Part shown: in pieces, positions 47,907 to 61,112 of the stretch | Layout: every line of letters begins with the position of its first letter | Position numbering within the stretch: the first letter of the stretch is position 1 | From: Hysterangium stoloniferum | Taxonomy: Eukaryota > Basidiomycota > Agaricomycetes > Hysterangiales > Hysterangiaceae | Assembly: GCA_015178975.1 (NCBI GenBank) | Contig: WHVD01000016.1 | Coordinates: 682,001 to 746,000, forward strand | DNA: 64,000 bases | Direction of reading: 5' to 3' | Translations under genes and position numbers: made by a program | Notes under the pieces: model-generated | What the model was told of the DNA's origin: nothing | Database searches by the model: none | Seen by the model: the letters and a program-made list of their open reading frames with translations, nothing else

Positions 47907-50725
47907 ATGGCAGCTCCTTTTGATCCAAGAGTTGCCCCACCTACTTCCTCCCGACGTTCAGCCTTAGTGGAGGTCCACAAGAACCAGCACACTCAAACGC
48001 CACTACAACCAAGCGCAGCCAACTCACGAGCAGTAGTAGAGAACACGAAGGAAGCAGAAATACCAAGACTGACTCGACAGAATACTAAGACAACTCCGTC
48101 CTCCCCACCAACGATCATACGCGACGCAAACAAGTCCCTCGCGTTCACTAGGATCGGATTCTTGGGCGAAGTACGCGTCTCCTTGACCTTATAATAATAG
48201 CAAAAATACTTATATTACTGCCAGGGTGGATTTGCTCGAGTGTATGAGGTAAAAGACGCTCAAGGAGCACGTAGTGCCATCAAAGTTATCACCAAGACTT
48301 CGCTGAAGACCAAGAAGGCTAAGACAAAGGTAGAGTGTCGCTGAATGATAGGCTATCTTTACGGCTGATCCCTGTTCAGCTATATGCAGAGATTAAGATC
48401 CACCGGTCACTCGACCATCCCAACATTGTCAAGTTCAATGAATGCTTTGAGGACGACGAAAACGTATACATGACGCTAGAATTATGCCAAAATGGGGTTA
48501 GTTCACTTGCTAAATCCTTTTTGCGCGCTAAGCGACATCTTTGTAGAGCTTAATGGACATGCTTCGCCGACGGCGCCGATTTACCGAACTTGAAGCGCGT
48601 TTTTTCATGGTGCAGCTCATAGGGGCCTGTCATTTCATGCACACTCATCAAGTCATTCATCGAGATCTCAAGCTCGGAAATTTGTTTTTAGACCCAAATA
48701 TGAACGTTAAAGTTGGCGACTTTGGTCTCGCTGCCTTAATCGAATACCCAGGCGAAAGGAAAAAGTTCGTTTATTTATTGCCACTCATGTTGAATAACTT
48801 TGCTGATCTTTCCCTAGAACTATTTGCGGCACACCGAACTATATTGCTCCGGAGGTGTTGTTTGACAAAACAAATGGTCACAGCTTTGAAGTCGACACAT
48901 GGTCTATGGGCGTCATCTTGTGCGAATTCATTTGTTAACAACGTTGGAAAGTTTCTGACTACTATTTATAGGTATACCCTTGTTATAGGACGTCCACCCT
49001 TCCAGACTAAGGATGTGAATACAATTTACAAGCGGATTCGTGACAACCAATATGAATTTCCTGCAGAGCGTCAAGTTTCCTTAGATGCGCAGGAGCTGAT
49101 CCAACAGATTCTCACCACAAATCCACTAGAACGTCCTACGTTGCACGAGATTTTGGATCATCCTTTTTTTGTGGATGGTACTGTGCCACCATACATTCCA
49201 GTTACTGCACAACAGAAGGCGCCGTGTTTCCAGCCAATTTCACGTCAGCAGTCCCTCGTTAATCTATCAAATCTCAGGAAGCGGTCTCTTCTTGACCAAG
49301 ATCAAACCTCTGAGCTTTCAGTTAGTACCGGCGCATCTGTGAAGGGTGGGCGCAGTAACCATGGACCGAGCATCGCACAACAAGAACGCGAGTTTCAGAA
49401 GGCGGTCCAACCTGGCAGTCCAATTTCTGCTCTATTGAGCTCAGCGCGTCAACCACTTATTGTTACAACTTCCGCCAGTCCTCGCGAAAATGGACCTATG
49501 CTTCGCAAGCTGACCAATAATCCTCCCCCCTTATCCGGCAAGGGGAAGCAGGCTGTGATGTCGCCTCTCAAAGCGCCACTTACTGATATTAGAGAAGAAG
49601 ATGATGCCGAAGAGCCCGTTAAGCCCAACAGGGAGCTTGAATCGCAGAAGGCGAGAATTGTGGCTCAGATGGTACCGAGTTCCTCTGGTGACTCGCAAGA
49701 GGGTCAAGAAAACATCCCACCAGTTAAGAAGAGCAAGAGTAAGAAAACAATTGCCCATATCGCTCCGGCAGACCCTGGTCTTGACCTGAAGCCCAATGGC
49801 TTTGACGCCGTTGCAAACACCCTTTCGATCGCCTTCGAAGCAAAAGCCAAAGGAAAATTGTTCCGACAAGCTTGTTCGTCACCTTATTTGATCTCATATG
49901 ACTCTGGCTCATTTATAATTTCTAGCGGAAGATGTGAACTTGATATCTCCCAAAGTATTCATTGTTTCTTGGGTCGATTATTGTAACAAATACGGCATGG
50001 GCTACGCACTCACCGATGGGTCGGTCGGCGTCCACTTTAATGACAGCACGAGCATGGTACTTGCGCCTGATAAACAGTTAGTACTCCACCTGGTGATCAA
50101 GGATGTTTAATCAACTTTATCTGTCAGTCACGTCGATTATATTTCTGCTCATAGACAAGGCTCTGTATATGTGCGCAAGAACCACACCGTTTCAGAATAT
50201 CCGGAGGATCTTAAAAGCAAAGTGTATCTCATTAGACATTTTGAAAGGTACATGATGGAGCGTCTTTATGGAGACTACGACTACACTTTCCAAGACCTTC
50301 AACGGACAAAGGGCATGGATTTTGTCCAAAAATACCTTCGCATGAAGCATGTTATTGTTTTCAAACTGAGTCATGACGTTCTCCAGGTAATTTTCTTGGC
50401 CCGACTGTGGTCAACAATATTGATTGTTCCTCTCTCAATTTCCTAGTTCAACTTTTACGACCACACAAAGATGATCATATCGTCGCAAGGACTCTTAATC
50501 ACCCATATTGACAAGAATTACAATCTGACTCGTTGGCCACTCAGCGAACTGATGACCCGTGCGCTTTTACCGCCGCATCACGACCCATTAAAGGCTAAGC
50601 TGCATCAAAAGTTACTGGACAAACTTTGGTACTGCAAGGAAGTCCTCACATCCATCCGTAATGCTGGCACCGGAGGGAGTGAGGTCGACATCAGCCCTGG
50701 CAAGTCTGAGGCGCCGCTGCGTTAG
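47907..50725 (+). CDS. CDC5: Polo-like kinase (Cdc5/Plo1)
   Basis: Mitotic serine/threonine kinase acting at spindle poles, kinetochores and in mitotic exit. Nine exons (47907-48170, 48225-48329, 48380-48496, 48547-48764, 48818-48919, 48972-49873, 49926-50076, 50155-50386, 50447-50725) join to 789 aa. The kinase domain has [34 protein letters not shown] and [15 protein letters not shown], all expected catalytic and activation-loop elements. A ~190-residue Ser/Pro-rich linker follows. Then come two polo boxes: [20 protein letters not shown] with the conserved Trp, [13 protein letters not shown], and in the second [15 protein letters not shown]. The start ATG 47907 (MAAPFDPRV) is chosen because the open frame above it has only a TTG. 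Length is normal for fungal Plks. Confidence 0.95.
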
Positions 50726-52525
50726 GCAAACCGACGCCTCTTATTTCATTGATTCCAAATCTTTTATCAATCAGCACTCTTGGCACCGTACATATCCTGC
50801 AGACATCGCTCTGGCATGTCTATGCGTTATACAACTATCAGTTTTCCATTACATCAGTTTTTTTTTTGCCATCATCATTCCTATTATCACGTAGCAAACC
50901 ATGCGGCTGGGCTCTCGAGTCTCGGAACGAGCCTTGTATTTTGACTAAGAAATAACGACCATAAAATACATTTACAAATTGGCGAGTGATGTAGTTGGAC
51001 AGTTGTGTAGGCCAGCTCGTGCATTTCAAATCTCTCCCCCTGTCTATCTATAAGAAACATCTTCCGCACCATCAGCCACAGTAATATGAAGGCAAGACGG
51101 CCTCTTTGAGATGGAATATCTAATAGATTTAGAAGTTCCTAAATCAGACACTGCCTTGTCTCTTGTCGAATGTTTCAGAGTTTAGGCAATACTAGCCCTG
51201 AATTAATTGAAGACAGTTGATAGACGGTCGACATACCGCTAGGATAAGTCCATAATCGGTTTATCGTCGCATCAGTGTCTGGCCAGTGGCAAATTTGTGG
51301 ACACGCGGTGTCATCTGTTATTGGCAAAATTGGCGGACCACAATCTGTCCAACCGGTGAAAACATGGAAAAACCGCACATTACAGGGACAAATAAAGGGG
51401 AGCCACAGCAAACGTAATAATTAGGTTAATGGAAGAAGCAAGACACGCAGAAATCACACATGTTAGTACAAGTATGATTGTTAGGCCAAACGCTGTACAT
51501 CAGACACAATTATTGCTATACACAAACGACATGTATGTCCATATATGCAAGCTTTACTGAGCGTGTAGGAAAGCTCGTGTTTTGGCTGCCTGATCTCTAG
51601 GGCTGCCACCCTGTATGCATATGCTAAACCGGTGCAGCATTCTGGTGGGAGTGGAGTATCACCATGCAGCAACTCGCTCCCACCAGTGAATTGCTACCTG
51701 GCCGTTATACTTCTAATACATGCTGAGCTGTTGGAATGGCGCTTTAGGGACATCGGCAGTCTCGGAAATTATTATGCGTTGTCATAGGCACGACTGATAA
51801 TTATAAAATTGCGCTTGTGCTACCGAGACTGTCACTTAGTTGCAGTGATACACTACCCACACCCTCCAAGATCTGTTGCTTAAAGATCATCCGACTTAAC
51901 TTTGCACTGCTCCCTATTTATATGTAAGTATAGCAACTTCCCATAGTATGCATATGGGCACTAGGAGGCAATGATGCAATAAGATATGATACGTCAAAGG
52001 GAGTGAGCGCATTTCCTGACGGAATATGAAAATCTGGCCTAAGCTCTTAAGTAGAAGATCAAGGATCTTGCCATCAATCACATTGAAAGTTCACTTCCAA
52101 CACAGTGATTTGTCGAAAGAGCTAAGTGTTTCGGCGTCACTCTGGCGATCGTGCCGAAGTTTTGCACGTGGGGGTCTATATATGTTATAGTTATGATAAG
52201 GCGAAAGATTGGTATTAGCATGACATAGGTATACGTGGGTAGAAGGGACCGGAATCATGAAGATTCTCCAAAAAAATACAAGCAATCCAGCATCCTCATG
52301 GCAGACCCTGCCATACGTACGTAACTCCCCCCTGAATTTGCACAGGTCAGCTCAGCAGGAAATCGGTACTCACAAAACTCACAGAGTTGGATACCTTTCT
52401 AACCACTTTGCGACCCACCAGAGGGATCAGACATTTGTTCACTTTCGCTTGGTTGATATCCGCCCTTATCATATCGGTGACTTTCAAACACAGAAAACAG
52501 TCAGTAAGGTCATCAAAACGGATCG
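50726..52525. other. Intergenic, no gene seen
   Basis: 1.8 kb between the polo kinase and the convergent Dam1 gene. Short frames only. It should contain the 3' ends of both transcripts. Confidence 0.5.
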
Positions 52526-53423
52526 TCAAATAATACTTTTCAAAGGACCTTCCGCGTCCATGAGTGATTCAATGACATGCTCGACTTGACGACGTAACGT
52601 CTATTTAAACATTATCAATATAGACTCAGGTGAAAAACAGCAATTATACCGGATCTCCCCCACGAAACTCGAGTGGTAAAACGGAACAGACTCTTTCCAA
52701 AATCATCTACAGCGACAAGTAATACTCAGAATACGAACAGGAATGCTGTCAATCGGGCGAGGCGAGATTACAATACTCACCCCTCGTTCTTTCCTCTCTT
52801 TTGGCGTCATCTTAGCTTTCACCTTTTTCTTAGGCTTCCCTCCGAGGCGAGTTGCAGCGGGAGTATCTTGAACTTCAGATAATGCAAATGTTGCATCTCC
52901 TAGCATAGTTCGCTCGGCTTCAACATTTGAACTCTGTGCAGTTGATGTGGGAGGTGCTTGGGCACGACGTAAAGCCTCAAGGGCGGCAGCAGCCTTTCCT
53001 AATTGATAATTGAATTCCATAAATAATTTGGCAGTAGTTGAGCTGCTTACTTGCATTCGCTCTTTGCTCTGCAAGTTCGTACGACTCATCTACAGGTGCC
53101 TGTGTCGGAACCACTGTTAACACTAGCTTCAACGCTCCCCACAGAAAGAAAAACCCACAAACCTGAAACCACTCCACACAAAATACATTGACCTTCTGAA
53201 TGAACAAATAGCTGGAGAAACTCTCATTGAACGTCTCAAGGCTTGCAGCAAGCGCGTTCAAGCCTTCAAGATTGGCATGTAGTGCTTCCGCTTCGTCTGC
53301 AAGGCTTTCAAGGGCTGGGCCCATAAATCCCAGACCATGGGGTGCTTCGGGAAAATTCCCTGAGCGTGAGATGGCTGCCAGTGAGCCTCGTGAAACACGT
53401 CGTAAGGGTGTGCGGTGGGCCAT
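52526..53423 (-). CDS. DAM1: DASH complex subunit Dam1
   Basis: Outer-kinetochore protein that couples chromosomes to microtubules as part of the DASH/Dam1 ring. Five exons (53423-53163, 53099-53051, 52998-52781, 52706-52650, 52600-52526) give 219 aa in frame. The conserved Dam1 core is clear: FMGPALESLADEAEALHANL, LNALAASLETFNESFSSYLF, VFCVEWFQ and APVDESYELAEQR. A second conserved block lies near the end, ILERVCSVLPLEFRGGDP joined to TLRRQVEHVIESLM. Between them is a basic linker (GGKPKKKVKAKM). The start is the ATG at 53423; a GTG four codons upstream is not used. Confidence 0.9.
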
Positions 53424-53639
53424 TGAAATGATCACGTGATTTGAGATGATGTCACGTTGTCACGCGTTCAAACTAATATTCAATATCTTTTTAATTTCTT
53501 TTAAGTGTTACCGGTCAGAGGGATCGCGTAGGCGAACATTGGGTGTACGACGTGGTAAGAGTCCAAGAAAAAAAAAAGAAGTCTGGGTAACATCGTAAAA
53601 CCAACCTTACATAAGGAAGTCAGTGCCCACATGAAAGAA

Positions 53640-55450
53640 AGTCCATGTTGAAGTAAATATTAAAACCCATTCAAAATCAGCAACACGACCAGACTACCAA
53701 CTAAAATTGCCCGTGCATGGGGTTGAGGTAAAAACCACGAATTCCACAACTGTAGTCAATGGTCTCTATAAGTAAACGGGAAGAGCGGATTCATAGCCTC
53801 GGAAGAATATGCTTCTTGACGGCGGGGGGAGACGGTGGGTAGGCCGCTGGCGGAGCTGGAGGACTTGGCGATTTGGGGTAATGCAGTAGAGGGGTAGGGC
53901 TGACACCTTGATACCACCTGGAAATGCCTTATACATGTTCTAAGAAATTTATTCGATTAGTGCTACTCAAGACCTATTTTGAAACGAAGTCATACCCAAA
54001 AGTGACCAATCACGAAGTACTAAAACATATCAGATATGCGCATCTGATTGACTATCTCTGTGGCAAAATTAAATCATACAATGTGTTGGCAGTTTTCTGC
54101 AGCATTGGGGCCAGTCTAATTCACCCCTGGATGTAGCTCTAGGAAGAGAACACAACTGATATAGCATACGCAAGGGAACATAACTAAGTACCAGATGAAA
54201 GATGTCCACTCGTGATAGTGCAAGTTAGTTCCAAAGGTGTTGCCAAATACGAGCCACCGAGTAGAAAAAATGCAAATCAGCCACCGCGGTCGGTCCAACT
54301 CCTAAGTCAAGCCAGAAGACATACTGGGGTTTCCGTTTCCATCTGCACCATGAAGATTAAGTTCACCTCTTGCATTGCCTCTTGAGACGTTGGTCTTGGT
54401 AAAGTCTCCAACACCCCTTGGACGTAGTTCTTTGTTTTGACGAAGTGCACACCTAGACTTGGAGCGCGCCGTTCAGAATTGCACAGGTGCTGCGGGGGCC
54501 AGATTCGGTGCACCAGGCTCCTTCAAGTTCACTATCACCTATCGTGCCTGTTAAACGGGGGGGAGCTCAAGCGTATGGGGAGAATGTGATCTAAGTAATC
54601 ACGTTTGAAATCAAAGAGCATTACTAACAGACATGTGTTAGTCGACGACGAGATTCAGGTGGGTGAACTTAAAATGGGGACTTGATTCGGGCAGTTTGAC
54701 ACATAAGTCTGCGAGGATGTCTTTTTTCCCTTCCCATCTGCGTCTATTAGAGCGGAGACTTGCCCTTATGCAAGACAATGCATACATTGAAACTACGAGA
54801 ATGGTATAGCGCGATTGTTAGTACCGCTTTGCTCTTGTTCCGATTTGTTAAGGGGCTGTGGCCGTGCACTGTAGTCAACATTCCAAACCTGCTTGATTTC
54901 TCCATAAGGGTGCATCTAGGTAAACAGCAAATTCCCATGACGCAGTTGATCTGAGCCCCAGTACCCCACTGGCACACTTGGATCTATGAAAGTCTCGTCA
55001 ACTTTTTTGAACATCGATAGATGAGATCAAGCTTACCAGGTTATCGTTCGCAAGGCTTTTGCTGGCCCGATCCAAGTATTTTTCGTGATCAAACCATATA
55101 AACCTGTTGTCAAAGGTCTAGAACATCTGGAGATTAGCGTTTACAGCGTGTCCCGTCGGTGGTGTTTCCGCTGGGAACACCAAGACCTTTGGCAACAAAG
55201 GTCTGGTGGACTGAGCTTCCACTGAATGTCCGCTGCTGAGATGATGCACCGGTACACGCTTGAAAAGCGACGGGTGCGGCACCAATATTGGAACTGGCCG
55301 TTACGCACTTGGCTTCGTGGCTAGGTTTGAGAAAAACGGACAGCCATGAAACTAGGGGACATCGCTAAGACCAAACTGTAGCAAAACAGATCCTTGTTGT
55401 CTTAAGAGTAGGCAGCTTTCAATTTTCCGCCTGCACTCGATCACTATGAT
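53640..55450 (-). pseudogene. Decayed copy of the ricin-B/macrofage-activating-glycoprotein gene
   Basis: Direct duplicate of 57300-59310, about 3.7 kb away on the same strand. Recognisable pieces run in the same order: the lectin start (about 55320), ricin-B repeats (55300-55040), the glycoprotein part (54940-54400), GNTFGTNLHYHEWTSF (about 54245) and the proline-rich end (53900-53760). Similarity stops at about 55450, inside the first intron, so the signal-peptide exon and promoter are missing. The exon equivalent to NYDSGVFENC is deleted near 53925, and several frames are broken. At the third intron it keeps a GT donor (about 55037) where the intact copy has GC. Confidence 0.8.
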
Positions 55451-57370
55451 GAGATGTACCGAATGAGTCCTGAATGGAAAATCGGTGTAGTAGGGAGCGG
55501 AGCGGCAACTTAAAACCCGTAACCAAGGAGAATAGGTAGGTTAAACCAAATTGGGCGGCAGGATATGGAACACAAAGCACTTGATCGATCAACAGAATGT
55601 TTTCAAAATCGAACCCGAAAAGTTTGTGCGGCTCACGGTTTAAGAGTGGGTCCAAACATATAGACTTTTTTGAAACATGGCCGAATAGCACATGATGCGA
55701 ATAAAGTGTTGGGGTAATGAGGCTTGGTCAGTGAGTGTTAAATTTGATGATGAAACACACCTTTTTATAGGGGGAGTCCACCAATTATTGCAACTTTTCA
55801 TATGAAGATGCTAATTGTGGACCATGCTTTTGGAGGTTAATGTGTGTCAGAACCACTATACACCTCCCAGAGCATCCAACCTATATTGTCAGGAGGTGCT
55901 ACACTAACTGACACAAGATATTGAGAAACAAATACTTTTATTACAAGCTTATTAAACCCTTGTATATTGTGTATTGCAATAGAGTCAACTCATACTATTT
56001 TTAATAGTGAGTTATAACTTGAAACAGTAGGTACTTATAACTGCCAAGTCCCGGCCTCAGGCCGTGGGCCAGCTCGAGCCAGCCGTCAAAAGTCCGAGCC
56101 AACGAGTCGCACTCAGACCGTCCACTCTTAAGTCCCGGCTCGGGCTTAACAGGCCGCGGTTTGCTAGTAGTACCGCATGGTGAGGAAAGAGTATCACATA
56201 ATCATGATATTTTTATTTTTGAGTATATGATGATAAGTATTTAATAACTTGACAGTTCCATCACCCTCCCAGCCTTATTATACACAATGCTGCCAAATCT
56301 CATGTGTCGCAACCTCAACAAAGCCAGTCACTAGGGTGTCTAGTCCAGATTCTCACTATGAATCAGATTCTTTGTGACCCAAATAATATTGAATTGATGC
56401 AAAAAAATTATTTTCATTTGATATTCATTTGTACTTAGGTGACCGGGAGTAGCGAAGCAGATTATTTATTTATCACCCTCAGCCGTGGCCCAGGTTCTGG
56501 GTCAGTGGGCTCTTGTAGACGCAATTTCCGATATAGTGCCGCCTTACAGAAAATTTACAGAATCATGCGCTCAATTCTTACATTCCCTGAGGGTCCCAAG
56601 GTCTTCTCCCCCCGAGCTTGCCGAACAGTTTACAAAAAGTCAGAATTGAGGTCGACTTATGTCCGAGTCCTAGCGACAAGGCAAACAGTTGTAGGCCTTC
56701 AATAAATGAGAAATTACCATAGCCCTGCATTACCATCTGGATGCGGGAAGAGCCTGGTTTGGTGCTGATCGCATTTCTTCCAGCAACTGAGGTAGTGAAT
56801 GACACTTCTGCCGTTGTCATATTACTAGCGCATTTCAAAGAGTAGACCACCTTTCCTACTTCGTACAGATGCGTCGGGAGCCGCGTCAGGATTCCAACGG
56901 ATCATTTGTCCAGTTGGTCTTGATTTCTTTGCATCTCCACAAGTAGAAAATCTCCGAGATCAAGATATCAATATTTAAAAAAAAAAATTTCTCGGCAAGA
57001 TTGATAAAATAAAGGCGAAAAAACACAGAAATGGATTATAAACTGATATATAGAACGTCGCTGGACACAAGTTGAAAAAGGCATGAAATTTCGAGGACCC
57101 ACGAAAACATTATGTTTTCATATTTTTGACAAATTTTTGAAGATTCGATACCCTCAACACCTTTTTCAGGGCTATTTTCATGATCAAGTACCCAATGCTG
57201 AGTGTTGTGGTAGCTAAACATTGCATTCAACATGGTATATAACACGGGGAACAACAAAGTCCAAGACGAAACTTGAGGAAGTCAATTGACTACCGCAAGT
57301 CCAATTAAGATTAAAGAATGTTCAATCTGAAGTGAAAATCCGTTCAAAACCAATAACACGACTTGAACCG
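55451..57370. other. Intergenic with a GC-rich repeat-like patch
   Basis: No gene. At 56045-56165 a GC-rich patch (AAGTCCCGGCCTCAGGCCGTG... and AAGTCCCGGCTCGGGCTT) repeats itself imperfectly within AT-rich DNA and resembles the sub-terminal repeats of small hAT-type elements, but no ends or target duplication were found. A short TGTGTCAG/CTGACACA inverted pair lies at 55844-55916. Confidence 0.4.
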
Positions 57371-59388
57371 CTAACTAGGGCTATCCATACAAGGAGTCCA
57401 GGGATAGAAACTTACGAATTCCGCAGAGGTAACCAGTGGGTCTCTACGAGTGAATGGGGAGCGCGGGTACATGGCGCTTCTGAAGGTTACGTTTCTTGAT
57501 GGCGGGGGAGACGGAGACGGTGGGTAGGCTGGTGCAGCTGGAGGACTTGGCAACTGGGTGGGGGGGAGGGGTGGGACTGACGCCTTGATGCCATGTGGAA
57601 GTGCCGTAGACACCCATTGGGAGGCTGCAGGGCGGGGGTGTTAAATGAGGAAGAGGAAGGTGGGGCTGTCAATAAAAATTGCTTACTCGTTGTCTGCGAG
57701 GCAATTTTCGAAGACACCCGAGTCGTAGTTGGCAGCTGGCATAAGAAAAGTTATGGGAGAGGGGTGGATGAAAAATGGTGGAATGGCGTACGCATGTTCT
57801 GAGAAATTCATTTAGTTAGTGCTACTCAAGTGTATTTTGATACGAAGACATACCCAGAAGCAACCCATTACGTCGTACTATAAACATTAGGGTGAGCATC
57901 TGATTAACTATATCTGGTAAAGTAAGTCATACAATGTGTTGGCAGTTCTCCGCGGCATTAGGGCCAGTCTAATCCACCCAATATTAGCTCTGAAACAGAT
58001 AACATGACCGATACAACATACACAGGCACGGAAACAAAACTCATTATCAGAGATGAACGAGGTCCACTCGTGATATTGCAAGTTAGTTCCAAAGGTGTTG
58101 CCATATACGAGTCCACCGACTAGAAACAAATGCAGATCAGCCGCCGCCGACCGGTACAGCCCCTAAATCAAGCCAGAAGACATACTGGGGTTTCCGTTGC
58201 CATCGGCACCGTGAGGGTCGAGTTCACCTCCTTCATCGCCTTTCGGGATGTTGATCTTGGTGAAGTCGCCAACACCGGTGACTTGGACGTAGTCCTTTGT
58301 TTGGACAAAGTGGACGCCTTGAAGCGCGCCGTTCGGGATAGTACGGGTACCGCGGCCAGATTTGGTGCACCAAGCTACTTCCTCACGTTCGCTATCGCCG
58401 ATGGTGCCACTGTTGGGTGTCGGCGGAGCCCAACTGTGTAAGGAAAAATGTGATTTAAATCGTCAATTTAGTAGTTGAAATCAAGAGATGTATTACTAAC
58501 AGACAAAAATCTGTCGCGTCACTGTGGGTAGATGTAGTATGTTAGTTTATGAGAAGATTCTGATGGGTAAGCTAAAAATCCGTACTTGATCCAAGCGGTT
58601 TGACACATGGAAGTCTGAGAGGATGTTGTACCGCAGTTGTTGGTACCCGTTTGTCCTTGTTCCGATTTGTTGGGGGGTGCGGTGGCCAAGTAGCCAGCAT
58701 TCCAAACCTGCGTGAGTTTTTTTTTGTTCATAAGGGTGTAACCAGACAAACAGCAGCATTATTATGACATACTTGATTAGGATTCCCGCCACTACACGAC
58801 CACATTTGGATCTACAAAAGTGTTATCAATTTCTCTGTCCGGATACCATAGATGAGACTGAGCTTGCCGGGTTGCCGTCCGCAAGACTTCCGCTGGTCAG
58901 GTCCAAGCATTTTCCGTGGTTTGTCCATGTAATCCTGTTGTCAAATGTATAAAACATCTGTTGATTGGCATTTCCAGCGCATGTCCAAATTTGCATGTGC
59001 GTCCCGTCGGCCGTGCTTCCACCGGTAACATCAAGACATTTGTTGTCAAAGATATGAATTGCGCCTCCACTGAATGTCCACTGCTGGGATGCTGCACCAG
59101 TACACGTTTGGAGAGTGACGGGTGCGCCATCAGTGTTGGAACTGGCCGTAATGCATTTGGCTTCGTGGACAGGTTTGAGACAGGACGGATAACATGGAAG
59201 TAAGGGGCTCACCTGCGCTGAGACCAGGCTGCAGCAAAAGAGCTCCTTGTTGTCTTAAAAGTAGGTCGCTTTCAATTTTTCGCGTATACTTGATCTTTAT
59301 ACACGTGAGGAACTTACGGAGGAGTTTGGGCCTCAACCAACGCAGCTGCGAGAACGACGAGGGCGGAAAAAGCCTTTAAGGAGAGCAT
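57371..59388 (-). CDS. Secreted ricin-B lectin fused to macrofage-activating-glycoprotein domain
   Basis: Secreted basidiomycete protein. Exon 1 (59388-59318) encodes a signal peptide, MLSLKAFSALVVLAAALVEA. Exons 2-4 (59253-59213, 59160-58868, 58811-58773) make a ricin-B lectin: CITASSNTDGAPVTLQTCTG, CLDVTGGSTADGTHMQIWTC and KCLDLTSGSLADGNP-IQMWSC, with the QxW-type repeats. Later exons (58707-58586, 58521-58501, 58433-58186 and on from 58119) encode the macrofage-activating-glycoprotein part: YLATAPPNKSEQGQTGTNNC, FCLWAPPTPN, GDSEREEVAWC, YVQVTGVGDFTKINIPKGD, GGLVYGNTFGTN and EWTSF. The end is Pro/Ser-rich. Intron 3 (58812-58867) begins GC instead of GT. The exon junctions from 58060 to 57660 are inferred from small exons (TGPNAAENCQHI, YDVMGCFW, NYDSGVFENC) and are less sure. 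About 430 aa. Confidence 0.85.
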
Positions 59389-61041
59389 TGTAGGGTAAAG
59401 AATATATGAAAAGGAGTGTCGATTTAAAGGAGAGTGGGCAAGCCGAATGAGGCTTCAGGGAACGGTCACGGGGTGGGGACGAAAAGGTTTGACAGATGTT
59501 TCTCTTTAGGACCCTATGGTATTATAGTATTATACCACTTAGCGCCTGTCCACATGCAATAGAATTTGGTTCGGCTTTTCGGGGCTAGAACGATAGCAGG
59601 TGGCAGTGCCATATAGGGAAATTTGAAAATACATATATTCCCAAATGAAACGTCACCCTGCCGGTATTGATCTTTGAGAAATGGAAAATCCTCTTAAAAT
59701 GTACTATAGTTACGTTCTGGGGGATCATCAATTATGAAGATTTACCATATATCGGGCAATGCCAGGAAATAGGAAGCATCGTCAGATGAGCTAAAAGAAA
59801 CTCGAGACTTCTTCTTAAGGGGCATAATCGGTATCGGAAAATTGAACGCCCGAAAGCCTTGATATGGAATCAGCTCCGAAGTGCTTACATGTATGGCGCA
59901 AAATAGTTATGATCGAAGTCACTTACTGATCGCATTTGACAAAGTAGAGCTAACTGTGCCTCGACTGTCCACCGGTTCGCGAATAAACCCATATTAACTG
60001 GTTGAGTGGATGGATAGTTGTGTATGTCACAATTGCAGTGGCAGCAATGGGAGACTTAATTGAAGCTACAACAATACTTTTGAAAAAAGACAGCTCCTTT
60101 AAAAACGCCATTTGGAGATAATCACGACAAGGGAAACTCGAAAATGTGAAAAAGGTAATAAACTGCCCGCGCCTCCAGTACTAGACCAGGAGCATTAATG
60201 TATCACGTAGAACACAGAACATCATCCTTTCCACATGGCTAACTGCTGTTTTCAGGAAAGCTGTAGAGCGTGTAAGGAACACCAGGACATTAGAGGCGGT
60301 CAGTTAATGTTTCCCTGAAGGTCACTGGCAGCATTTGAAAACGGCATATACATCTCAAGCTGAACTGCTTTATTGGCTCGTGAAGGATATTGTATATTAC
60401 GCCCGCAAATCGATGGTCCATAGCCAGGGTGGACTCGAGTCTATTGTATAGAACCTAAGGTGACTTTAATGTCGTTATGCCACGACTTGTCCGAATCAAC
60501 ATCTGGCCTTAGCAGCCAAATATGGACAAAGATAAATATTGAGCAATTCCATTTACATAACGGACCTCTGTCTATGGAATATCTGCTCGAATCTTTAATA
60601 TTAATGACTTAACAATTTTACACTACTAAAGACAGGTATCATATAATGGTATGCGCCAAGAGAACAGCACGACATAATGATATTCCCCAATGGGACAAAT
60701 CGGTCCTCGCTCGTTCTTCGCAAGTCGCAACCAACCTTTTTGCGTCGCCGCGGGCTCCAGCTTCTTATATTGATGGGATTGACTGGCAAGTAGCCCCTTT
60801 TTTGGGTTACATGAGGTCTATTTGTTTAGTCCTTGGTAATTGTCGTTGTTTTTGAGTGAGGCAATGTTTTTATCCCGTTTAATCATGGGTTCCTTCCTAC
60901 CAAGAGTTCCTATTGAACCAGATATATGTATATCTTTTTCCGAGCGCGTGAAATATTTCTAATAGCAGACTCAACTGCAGAACATTTACAACGGTGGTGT
61001 GGTTGTTCAATATCTATGAGGATGTAGGCAATGTCAATCAT
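59389..61041. other. Intergenic, no gene seen
   Basis: Promoter side of the lectin gene, then AT-rich DNA with short frames only, up to the tRNA array. Confidence 0.5.
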
Positions 61042-61112
61042 GCCTCGCTAGCTCAACGGTAGAGCGTCAGATTCTTACAGTCCCCCTGACCGTGTAAGAG
61101 TCTGAAGGCTGC
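61042..61112 (+). tRNA. Truncated tRNA-Lys(CTT) copy
   Basis: Matches the tRNA at 61471 from GCCTCGCTAGCTCAACGG through the intron and anticodon arm (TCTGAAGGCTGCGG), then breaks off before the T arm. Lacks the B box, so almost surely not expressed. Confidence 0.8.

Noticed and set aside
55844-55916. Small TGTGTCAG/CTGACACA inverted pair as a MITE
   Set aside because: Only 8 bp of inverted repeat and no flanking duplication.
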